This document shows, piece by piece, positions 10,042-20,900 of a stretch of DNA of 64,000 nucleotides. This DNA is from Chamaecrista fasciculata (lineage: Eukaryota > Streptophyta > Magnoliopsida > Fabales > Fabaceae). Positions within the stretch are counted from its first letter, which is position 1; each line of letters begins with the position of its first letter. Below the pieces are notes generated by a model that worked only from the letters and a program-made list of their open reading frames with translations, did not search any database and was not told the origin of the DNA. The DNA is taken from contig QANZ01037276.1 of assembly GCA_003254925.1 (NCBI GenBank), positions 85,610-149,609 of the forward strand. The letters run 5' to 3'. The position numbers and the translations under genes are program-made.

Positions 10042-13000
10042 ATGGCTCTGCGCTTTAACCACCAAAGAAGTATTCTCGCTCTTGGCCTCTCTTTGTTCTT
10101 GAGCCTGTCACTTGCCATTGCTCAGGTCTCTCTCGCGCTCCTTGTTTTTATGCATACGGTTAATGTTGTTCCTTCTTCGACTTTCCGTGTTTTTATCTGT
10201 AATTGCAAGTATCATGATGATAGTGTGTCTGACTGTTTAGGATTCCCTGCTTGAGAACGAGAGGGAAGACTCCGATGGATCTATGGATTTTGGCCGTCGC
10301 AGCAAAGTGAGCATCGCCTTTCATTCTATTTTATATTCAACTGCTCTGAAAATTGGATCAAATGGAAGAGAAGACGATAGTGTAAATAGTTTTTAACACA
10401 ATGTATTTGCTGGCTTGGTTATGAGGAGTAGTGTCTGTAGAGCCTCCGAGAGCACTACATATACCACAAAAGTCCAGAAGTTGAAGCTAGAATTATTAAT
10501 TCAATCTTATAGTTTATTCTATGTGATATTGTAGATATATGTTTCTGTTGACAGGTTACCTTGAACAATCTAGGCAACTATGCAGTCAGAAACGACAATG
10601 ATGCAACTTATGCTGGCGTTGCTCTAGGCTCGGACTCAGCTGGTCTTGGAGTATTTGACGCTTTTTTTGCCAGTCTGTCAATGATCATTGTTAGTGAGGT
10701 TAGCTTAAGCACTCTAACCATGTCAAATGCCCGTATCAGTCATCAAATGTATCTATCTACCTGTGGTTGGTTATCAAACGACACGCCAAATAATATACGA
10801 CACTTAACCAACTTTTTTAAGTAACTGAAATTTGTGATGTGTGAAGTCCAAGTAGCCAGTAAGAGCAATCAAGTAACTAAGAATGCTTTTGTTGCTCCTA
10901 CATAAACCCTTTCACTATGTTTTGATGTCATATATTGAAATTCTGATGATTCTGCTTCTAATTGTCAATGATGATGCTAGATTGGAGATGAGACATTTAT
11001 AATAGCAGCTCTTATGGCTATGCGTCATCCTAAGTCAATCGTCTTATCTGGCGCACTAACTGCCCTTATTATAATGACGGTAAGTTCCCATTTCAAACCC
11101 AACAAACATTTATCTTTTATATTCCTGCTTTGTGTTCTGATCATGTGATGCATTTTCCATGGTGTTATATTGAATTGGTTTCAGCAACTGTAGAGCACCT
11201 CTGAGTGCTCTAAATCTTATTCTCGATGTTGCCGAGTTTAAAGGTTTTATACGTGTCAATTAGGTACTTTCTACAGGACTAGGTAGGATTGTGCCGAATT
11301 TGATATCAAGGAAGCACACAAATAGTGCAGCTACAGGTACCATAAACTTTCTGTCTTTTTTTTCATGAGGATTTACTATATATAATGTTTTAAATCAGGA
11401 GCAGCAAGACATGGCTTAAAATCTTTTGTTTGAATTACAATGGCTGCACCTCCCCTATTATAAAACCTTCTATGGATACCACTCTACGGATGTGACTTAG
11501 TGAGCTTGACAGATGCAATTAAATCCATGAATAATTTAATAATTGAGCTCTAGTTGCTTTTGTTCTGTTAATTGTTATAGTATAATAATGATACAATAAG
11601 ATTTTGATATTTGTTTTTGTGGCAAAGACATCTGTGTATTTCTTGTCAGGCTACTTTATTTTATGATACTACTATTAGATACTCATTTTCCTTGGTCAGT
11701 TTTCTATTCTCAGAGGGTTCATGGCGATTCATTATTGAGTCCGCAATCGAGATTGATTTGGAATATTGGATTTGCTAAATTTGTCTCTTATTTGGTTTCT
11801 AATAGGGAGTTGGGTAGTATGGAATGCCTAATTCCTACTTAAGTGCCTTAGTTCTCCCCCTTTAATAGCTAGCATCTGAGGGATGGTTCCCCAAGGTCAT
11901 TTGGGTCTCTATCAATTGGTATCAAAGTCAGATTGTCGACAGCACAAAGAGGGCTATCTGCAGAGGTTCTAACTAGTAAAAGGCCGAGTGAAGTGTTGCA
12001 GAGTGTAGCCGTCGGGACATCGGCTTTCCAAGGCAGTGCTATGATAGGGACTTGGGTAGTATAGGATGCCTAAGTCCACATCGAGTAGAATGAGATGTTC
12101 GGTGGAGTACTTAAGTGTCTTGGTTCTCCCCCTTCAATATCTAGCTTTTGAGGGAAGGTTCCCCAAGTTCACTTGGATCTCTATTTGTTTTAGTTTCACA
12201 TGAACTTCTTTATATGTTATCAACTGAAACAAAATTCATTGGAATCTTTATTAGCCATATTAAGCCAGGAGTTATATAAACATTATGAAGATGCCAATTG
12301 TCTTTTAGGGGGCACATGCTGTTGGGACAATTTTTTTATAAAACTTCTTTATATGTTATCAACTGAAACAAAATTCATTGGAATCTTTATTAGCCATATT
12401 AAGCCAGGAGTTATATAAACATTATGAAGATGCCAATTGTCTTTTAGGGGGCACATGCTGTTGGGACAATTTTTTTATTCTCAAGAATTACTTTCTTGGG
12501 AATGTTATTCCTAGGAGTATGATTGTAAAAAATATATAAAAAAAACTTGTTTGGTTTACTCAAAATATTCATGGAAATATTTTATAATATTCCCCAAAAT
12601 ATTACATTCATGCATTTGGTTCAGTTTTAATGTTCTTAAGAATGTTTAACAAATTTTCAAATATGCCCTTGATACTCTTTTTTAAATATATGTTTTTTCA
12701 ATATGCAGTTCTTTATGCCTTCTTTGGGTTGCGATTGCTGTATATTGCGTGGAGATCAACAGATTCAAAATCTTCTCAGAAGAAAGAAATGGAAGAAGTA
12801 TGTCTTTATTGACGACTTACAGTAATATTCTCGTTGAAATTCTGCATATTTTCAGTCATCTAAAAGTAATGGATGTCTTGCCATAAAATATCCTTGTTTG
12901 AGTTCAACTTTCAGATTTTGTGCACGGAATTTGTTTGTTTTGCATGTTCATCGCCATATACTATATTCAGATGGTATCTTAATCGTAAACGTTAACAAAT

Positions 13001-14194
13001 ATGCCAAGAGCCAGAATTATCTCAAAGCTGTGAGGTACCATGCTGCTGCTTGTTATTATAGTTTCCCTCTCTCTCCACGATCTCCATCCCTTTTTAATGG
13101 GCAGGGCAGCTACTACCTGTAAACAATGCAAGCATATTATAGTTGTTCTATCAGTCGGTGCAGTTGTTATTTGGATGTATTGCTCTTTAGTGTATCTTTT
13201 TGCATTTTAGTTTGGTTCCTGCATTCTTCATTTTACGATTTAATTTGGTACTGTCCCTGAATGTCACTCTTGTTAACCAGGTAGAAGAGAAACTTGAAGC
13301 TGGACAAGGGAAAACAACCTTCCGGCGCTTCTTTTCAAGATTTTGTACACCAATATTTTTGGAGGCAAGTGCAAGCTTTCCATCGTTTATTTAATTATTT
13401 CACTATACAGTAGTAGTCACATCTGACATTGAAGTATCCTCTTTGCAGTCTTTTGTTCTAACATTCCTAGCTGAGTGGGGAGATCGTAGCCAGATTGCGA
13501 CAATTGCAGTAAGAATCTTTATTTGTTGGGATCAGTTATTTTGTTTATTTCCTGGGTCGTTATTCATGCTTGATGTTTTCCCTTCATGTCTGCTAACTAG
13601 GGTATTTTTGCAGCAGTTTTAGTATGATTTTTTGTTGCTTATTTATGAACTTGGATTTTAAGCCGCAAAAATCAATTTTAAAGATTAGAAAATAACGTGT
13701 CTGATCCAGACACAATGGGAGGTCAGCAACTCAAGTATATTTTACACATTCTATCAAATTGTCAGTCAATTTGAGTGATGAAAAATGCCAAATAATCTCC
13801 TTTTGCAAGAATTTTTTGCAAGGGTCCGTATCTAACTTATCAATGACATGACATCTTTCATAGGCAGAGATTCAAAGTTACGGAAAACTATTCAAAACTA
13901 AAATTTTTGGAACTTTTTAGAATCATACATACAACAATATCGATTTGTGTAGTGTATGCGTAGCAGTCCATTGTTTTGCAATTGGCTTATGGGTTTGTTG
14001 TACAGCTGGCAACACACAAAAATGCAGTGGGAGTGGCAGTAGGGGCCACTATTGGACACACCATCTGTACTTCGCTGGCAGTGGTAGGAGGAAGTATGCT
14101 GGCATCTAAGATCTCGCAACGCACAGTTGCCACCATAGGCGGCTTACTCTTCCTCGGTTTTTCCGTTTCTTCCTACTTTTATCCTCCTCTATGA
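10042..14194 (+). CDS. PML3: GDT1-like protein 3 / PML3, UPF0016 cation (Mn2+/Ca2+) transporter
   Basis: Nine exons keep frame throughout: 10042-10125, 10241-10306, 10555-10698, 10981-11079, 11264-11336, 12709-12797, 13281-13364, 13449-13508 and 14006-14194, giving 295 residues. A hydrophobic signal sequence (residues 1-28, LALGLSLFLSLSLAIAQ) precedes two UPF0016 halves bearing the family signatures SEIGDETFIIAALMAMRHP and AEWGDRSQIATIA, the acidic E-x-G-D motifs that line the ion path. Family knowledge: plant PML3 is a secretory-pathway (Golgi) manganese/calcium transporter; PML4 and PML5 lack the leader, and the chloroplast members have transit peptides. Intron 7 uses a GC donor (GAG/GCAAGT). 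Intron 5 holds a small retroelement and a tandem duplication. The start is the first ATG giving a signal peptide. Confidence 0.93.
11800..12186 (+). mobile_element. TRIM-like miniature retroelement in intron 5 of PML3
   Basis: Two similar segments, 11800-11914 and 12042-12186, share TTGGGTAGTAT, AAGTG(C/T)CTT and TCTCCCCCTT blocks. Both start T(G/A)ATAGGGA, and the first ends CTCTATCA. TTGGTATCAAAGTCAGA follows the first copy, resembling a primer-binding site for initiator Met-tRNA (TGGTATCAGAGC). The interior is only about 130 bp with no coding capacity. The second copy has about 35 extra bases. This is the architecture of a terminal-repeat retrotransposon in miniature. No clean target duplication was found. 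Confidence 0.6.
12204..12478 (+). repeat. 139-bp tandem duplication in intron 5 of PML3
   Basis: 12204-12342 is repeated almost exactly at 12343-12478; both contain CATATTAAGCCAGGAGTTAT and GGGGGCACATGCTGTTGGGA. Probably a recent unequal-exchange duplication or an assembly duplication. Confidence 0.9.
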
Positions 14195-16407
14195 CTATGA
14201 CCATGACCCACCCATAGTGCAACCGCAGATCGCTCTTTTTTTCTAAATTTTCTTTTCAATGTAATCCAATTTTCATAGTTATATCCACAGGTACCCTCGA
14301 AATTACTGAAACACCAAGTTTTGCATCATATTCTTTGTAATATATATTCTGCGTTTTCATTTCTCACCCTCTTGCCTGTCAACTGATAACTATCGTCAAT
14401 TACTGTTGCCACTTGCCAAAAGGCCGATCTGTAACCCTGCTTTTCGTTTTTACTAAAGTTTGACCAATGTTTCGTAGAATAATAGAATATGTTGCTGGCT
14501 GCATAAAACTGAGTTTCGATATTTAATATGCAGTAATTTGAGACCAAAAAGAGTTACATAGAGATGATGATATTGCATGAGTTTTGTCATTCTAACTTTT
14601 AATCGCATTTTAAATATTCGACATTATATTAAATAAAGTTTGAAATGATGGGAAAACGATTATTTAAAGTTTAAACTAAACTTGAAATGATTTAATTAAT
14701 TTAATAAATATAATATAAGGATAATATTAATGAAACAGCGAGAAACCTAGAATAAAAGTTACAATTAGCACAGGAACAACTGTTTGGTATGGAAGAAAAT
14801 ATTGACAAGTATTTTTTTTTTGGAACAATATTGACAAGTTGTATTACTTCAACTGTTTTTTATTATTTAATTATTTTGGATAATTTGTCCGGTAATAGGG
14901 CAACCAGCGAAAGTGATCTTGAAACTTGAGACTTGACAGTTTCGGCCAGCAGTTGAAACTTGAAACTTTTCAGCTTTCATGCCAAAGACAAGACTCGTCA
15001 CTGAACTCAGTTAATTTTAACCACTGAAATCAATTCTTTTTCTCACTAAACTCTAGCATATATGGTTCACGTTCCATTGGAAATTTCTCTAAACATACTA
15101 GTGTACATAGTATTGGCTGGATCCTCTACCATGCCTTTTTGGTGCTGTCTCTGCGGTCCAAAACATCTGATCCGTTTATCATATCTAATGGTCCTTTTTG
15201 TGCCACGTGTCCCATTTTCTTTTTTTGCAATTGCACCCTATCTTTTTCTCGCCAAATTCTTTTGCTGTGAAATCGATTTTCATCCTCTTAATGCCGTCGC
15301 CGCTATCTATCACTGTGGCCACTATCCACCGTCGTTCTTCATCTCCGTCGTCCGTCCCCGTCGTCTGTCGTCCGTCGTCGTTGTTTATCATCATCGATTT
15401 TGTTCACGTCTTCGTCTCTTGTTTTTGAACTCCATCGTTTTAAACACACACACACCCAAGACGCTGTCTCACGTACGCCGTCCACCGCTGCTGCCGTCGT
15501 TGCAAACGTCGTCGCGGGTCAGGTCCAACGCTCCCCATCGGTTTGTGCGTTTTTCCCCTCTTCTTCACTTGGTTCAACTTTTTTTGATCAACCTTCAATG
15601 TTATTGTTATGGGTTGTTGGATTGGTGAATACGGATGAATTCTGATAGTTTTTTAATCACTCTAGAGCTATGGCTTGAAATCTGGTTCTCCTTTCACAAT
15701 TTTTCTTGGACCCGATAAAGTTTAGGTTATCTTTAAAATCTTAATTTTTGGTTAAACTCTCAAGTTTTCTGATACCCATTGATCCTAACTAATTTGGTTT
15801 TCTGATACCCAATCTATAAAATCCCATTGCATTTGTATGGCATTTATTTTATCTTCTTGCAATTGTGATAAGAAACCACTGATAATATATTCTAGTAGAG
15901 GGGATCAGAGGAAGGAAGGAAGGCAAAACAATGTCTCACTACTCTAGTTGAAGGACCTGGGTTTCGAACCCGCTCCCCCATCATCTCAAATTGATGTTGT
16001 CACGAGGCATTAATCATTGTGGCAGGGGCCACATGTGAGCATATTGCATATACTTAATGTATTATACCAAATTTGGGGGGGGGGGGCATGGCGCTGGCCC
16101 CCCTCCCTCCGCCACTGGTTCTAAACGTTAGGCATGTTCTGGGAAATGGTTAACAGTGCTGATTTTTTGGCCTACCACACCAAATCACTATTGTAGTTTG
16201 TTTTTTTGAATTTAGTTGGTGTTTACTGGTTCCTTGTTTTCAGGTCTGTTATTTTTGTCCATGGCCCTAGTTTGTAGTCCTAACTGTTTCAAATAGACCT
16301 GGGCGTAGAAGCAGAAGGCAGATTTGAGATATTATCATTTGTACTTGAAATTAGAAGCATTGATCCTAGATTCTGGTGACTTTTTGTCTAATTTCCTTTC
16401 CCTAGGG
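14195..16407. other. Intergenic region with tRNA-like B box
   Basis: The first few hundred bases are the 3' UTR of PML3. The rest is AT-rich or pyrimidine-rich with no recognisable gene; the 188-codon ORF at 15062-15628 has no recognisable domain and is low-complexity. At about 15955-15985, CTGGGTTTCGAACCCGC fits a pol III B box and could mark a decayed SINE or tRNA relic. A G12-like run lies near 16074-16087. Confidence 0.4.
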
Positions 16408-16630
16408 GGATTCAAAGGAGAATGTTGTTAACACCCTCAAGATTTATAACTCCATTGGGAAGCCCAATGATGAAGGCTCTGAGGATGACGAAGCTGGATC
16501 CTCAGGATGCATGGCTTCCCATAACAGAGTCCAGAAATGGGAATAAGTACTATGCTGCTTTTCATACACTCTGCTCTGGCATTGGCCTTCAGGCTCTTAT
16601 TCTCCCTTATGCCTTCACTGTTTTTGGTTG
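16408..16630 (+). pseudogene. Fragment of a lysine/histidine transporter-like 8 (amino-acid permease) exon
   Basis: The plus strand encodes TPSRFITPLGSPMMKALRMT and KLDPQDAWLPITESRNGNKY, then YAAFHTLCSGIGLQALILPY, ending FGW at a GTATGT donor. This is the N-terminal cytosolic segment and first membrane helix typical of plant LHT-like 8 transporters. No other exons follow; the next coding similarity is to a kinase. It is a stranded exon, captured or left by a deletion. Recognition of the family is good; the mechanism is unknown. Confidence 0.75.
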
Positions 16631-17201
16631 GTATGTATGAACTATATATATATGCATGCAGGACATGGGGAATTAATTAAGTGATGGAACATATATATAT
16701 ATATATATATGCATGCAGGACATGGGGAATAATAACATTGAGCAGTGTTCATATGGCAGCTTTTCATATATATATATATAGCTAGCAAGTTGATGTATCA
16801 AATATATATATATATATATGTATATATTCGATCTCCTCACTCATGAAAATTTTGGAGATATCATCAAAAGTCATTGGAAATTTAAATTTCTCATTCTATT
16901 AAATTTAAAATACAAATTATAGAGTTATAAATGAGAAATCAAATGAAATTTCATCTCAGGTGTCTAGTGATATATATATATATAGTCATTATATCTCTAG
17001 TTTTCATACACGTATAGGAAAGAATGTGGCTTACAATTTACTGAAGTTGGTTTGGCAGACTTGCCTAAAATGTCCTCTTTGATAATTGTTTTCTTCTATT
17101 TCCATTCTACCATATACAAGATTGTTTCACTAAAACTTTTGACCCTCTCCCCTAAACAAATCATCGAAACATTAAATTGACTGTATTTCATTTATATAAA
17201 G

Positions 17202-17470
17202 GTGTCTGTTATGAAAAGGCTTAGACATCCAAATGTTCTTTTCATGGGAGCAGTGACTTCTCCTCAACGTCTCTGCATCGTGACAGAGTTCCTTCCATGG
17301 TTTGTTTTCAGAGCTTCATTTTAGTCTTGTTTCTAGTTTGTTCTTTTTCCCTGTGTTTTGAAATACAGCTTTGGGCTGATTGTTGCAATAATTTATATTT
17401 TAATTAATCTGTTCAGAGGAAGCTTGTTTCGCTTACTCCAGAGAAACACTAGCAAACTTGGCTGGAGGCG
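17202..17470 (+). pseudogene. Two-exon fragment of a Raf-like MAPKKK kinase domain
   Basis: Exon piece 17202-17299 encodes [20 protein letters not shown] and [12 protein letters not shown]. Exon piece 17417-17470 encodes GSLFRLLQRNTSKLGWRR. Both keep splice sites (AAAG/GTGTCT, TG/GTTTGT, TTCAG/AGG, CG/GTGAGT). These cover the alphaC-beta4-beta5 and hinge region of plant Raf-like kinases. The codon split by the intron reads TG+A, a stop where the family has Arg (CGA), and one Leu of the usual NVLLFMG is missing. The ATP loop, catalytic loop and DFG are absent, so it is a non-functional fragment. Confidence 0.75.
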
Positions 17471-17905
17471 GTGAGTTCATATGGCCTTAGACATTGTGAG
17501 TATCTGTACAACTGTTGTGGTCAAAACATCTCGTGTAAATGGTGCTGATCTTCGTAGGATCGGTGTCATGGTCATTTTGGTTCTCATTTTCCTCATTGGT
17601 TTTATTTTTCCATTTTGGACATTTTTCTTGCTTAATTTTAAGTAACTACAGTGGCTGGTATAAATAATAAAATTTTGCACTTTCATGTAGATACTTCTGT
17701 TGCTTGCTGTCTGGGCCTGAGCCTTTGTCTACCTTTGAGAAGGATTGAGCATGACATGTAGCAGAAGATCTTAATCTTCCAGTTATGCACCTGAAAGGCT
17801 GAAATTACTAGTGTTCACCCTGGATTTCTCAGCTTTTTGGAGGGGAGCATGTGACTCTTGACTGGAATGAAAGTGAAGTGCAAAATCAGAGAATGAGAGA
17901 AATAC

Positions 17906-20900
17906 TGATAGGTTCCCTGCACAGTATCTCAGAAAATAGGCTAAAAGACAGCCTCTAACTTCATTAACATATAAGAAGAACAGTCAACCAGCAAATTACA
18001 AAGTACTAGCAACTAAGACAATCCGAAACACAACAAGAACAATGACAGAAATGCAAAGATAACTGGGCATTCGAGAGGCCAGACTCTCCCAACCAAATCC
18101 CTACTAATTTCCTGAATGAACCATAACCAGCACTCCCCCTAAACCAAATACAGTCAGCACACACTCACACAGCAGCCTCCAAACCTCCACTAATGTGTCA
18201 GAGGTAGTTAAGCCCTGCTGTTCCCACTCCCTGTACTAACTACTACCTCTTTTCCTTTCTTTTTGTCACATTGGGACTGATTTGTTGCTGGCCCAATTCC
18301 CCTAGGCCCATCCTTGTTCCTTCTCTTATAAGTCTTCCACTCACTTAGCTTCTTAGGCCCATCAATACCCTCCCCTAAGAGTTTCACCTTGTCCTCAAGG
18401 TGGAAGTGAGGAAATTGTGATTGAATCATAGTATAATCCTCCCATGTGCTTTCGAAGTCAGGTAGGGTGTGCCACTTAATGAGAACTTGAATGTTACTCT
18501 TCCCATCATCTCTGATTTGCAGAACCTCCGCCGGCTCAACTTGTAATTCCATATCTTCAGTTAACGCCTCAGGTAATGGTTGTGTGGGAACCGAAGGGTG
18601 AAGAGCCTTCTTGAGTTGAGAGACATGAAAAACCGGGTGAATTCTGGTGGTCTCGGGCAGCTCCAAGCGATAGGCAACCTCACCATACTTGGCTGTAATT
18701 TTATAAGGCCCATAAAACCGAGGGCTGAGCTTCTCATTCATCTTCTTAGCTAAAGAACGCAGTTTGTATGGGCTGATTTTCAGATAGACTGAGTCCCCAA
18801 CCTCGAAATGCACTTCCCTTCTATGCTTGTCAGCATACAACTTCATTCTTTCTTGTGCCTTGGTCAAGTTTTGCTCGAGTTCATCCAACACCACATTTCT
18901 AGCTCTAATGTGTGCATTGACGTCCTCCACAGCAGAGTCATAATCCTCCCACCTAAAGAGGGATGGTGGTTCCCTCCCATATAGAGCCTTAAATGGGGTC
19001 ATACCCGTGGATTGGTTAAATGTGGTATTGAACCAATATTCTGCCCATGCCATCCACTTGCTCCATTGCTTGGGTGCTTCGCCTGTAAAACATCTTAGGT
19101 AAGTCTCCAAAGTTCTATTGACAACCTCCGTTTGGCCATCGGTTTCCGGATGGTAACCCGAGCTATAATTGAGAGTTGTCCCCGACATCTTGAAGAGCTC
19201 CTTCCAAAACTGACTTATGAATATTCTATCCCTATCCGACACTATGGATTTCGGAAACCCATGTAATCTGACTACTCCTTGGATGAAGGCAGCTGCTACA
19301 TCCTTCGCTGTAAAAGGGTGATGCAAAGGGATAAAATGAGCATACTTCGTGAATCTATCCACCACTACCATAATGGTGTCATACCCCTTGGACTTGGGCA
19401 ACTTCACAATAAAATCCATGCTGATATCCTCCCAAACATGTTGTGGTATGGGCAAAGGCTGCAGTAACCCAGCCGGATTCATGGCTTGATACTTGTTTCT
19501 TTGGCAAACATCACACTTCGACACAAACTCTTGAACATCTTTTTTTAACCCCTCCCAATACACAATCGCAGCCAACCTTTTATAAGTCCTCAAATACCCC
19601 GAATGACCCCCAATGGGTGATGAGTGAAATTCAGCCATCAGTTTTGGAATTCTAGAGGAACTTTTAGGAAGAACCAACCGGCCTTTATACCTCAAACTCC
19701 CATGCTCCAAACTGAATCCTTCAGGTGGCGTTTCCCCCTTCAAAATCTGCTCCCGAATGCTGGTCAACTTCGTATCCTTCTCAATCTCTCTATCCCATTC
19801 TTCTAAATCCTCATACTGCCATAGGGAGAATCCTTTAAACTCTAGCACTTCCCCTCTCCTCGAAAGAGCATCAGCCGCCTTATTTTGGATGCCGGGTTTG
19901 TAGTGGATTTCAAATTTGAACCCCATCAACTTGGACACCCACTTTTGTTGGGATTCTCCCAAAACCCGCTGCTCCAATAAATACTTAAGAGCCTTTTGAT
20001 CAGTACGAATGACAAATTTATGCCCCATCAAGTAATGTTGCCACTTTTTCACTGCAAATACTATGGCCATCAACTCCCGCTCATAAACCGAACTTTGTTT
20101 TGCTCGATTGGACAAAATCTGGCTGTGATAAGCGATTGGGCGACCTTCTTGCATGAGAACAGCCCCTACTCCACTCCCCGAGGCATCGGCTTCAACTACA
20201 AAGACTTTAGAAAAGTCTGGCATGGCTAAAACTGGAACGGAAGTCATAGCTGTCTTCAAATCTTCAAATGCCTTTTGTGCTGTTTCACTCCAAATAAAAG
20301 AGTCTTTCTTCAATAAATTTGTTAGAGGAGCCGCGATCTTCCCATAGTCCTTGACAAACTTCCTATAATATCCCGTGAGACCGAGAAAACCTCTCAAGGC
20401 CTTCAAATCTCTTGGGACCGGCCAGTTGACCATGCTTTCAATTTTTTTAGGATCCGCATGCACTCCTTGACCAGAAATAATGTGTCCCAAATACTCCAAT
20501 TGGGGTTGCTCGAACACACACTTCTTGAGATTAAGGACCAGCTGGTTATCTCTCAACAAGGACAACACTTTCCGGAGATGCTCCATGTGGGAGAGGTGAT
20601 CGCGGCTATAAACAAGGATGTCGTCAAAAAATACCAGCACAAACTTCCTCAAATGAGCCTTGAAGACCTCATTCATCAAAAACTGAAAAGTGGAGGGAGC
20701 ATTCGTCAAACCAAAGGGCATGACCATGAATTCATAATGCCCCTCATGTGTCCGAAAAGCTGTCTTGTGTTCATCCCCATCCCTAATCCGAATTTGGTGG
20801 TACCCAGACTTCAAATCGAGTTTGGAAAAAATGGTGGCAGCCCCCAACTCGTCCAGCAGCTCATCTATGGCGGGAATCGGAAATTTATCCGGAATGGTGA

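Noticed and set aside
15062-15628. 188-codon ORF
   Set aside because: No recognisable domain, odd composition from pyrimidine-rich DNA, no splice partner or homologue recalled.
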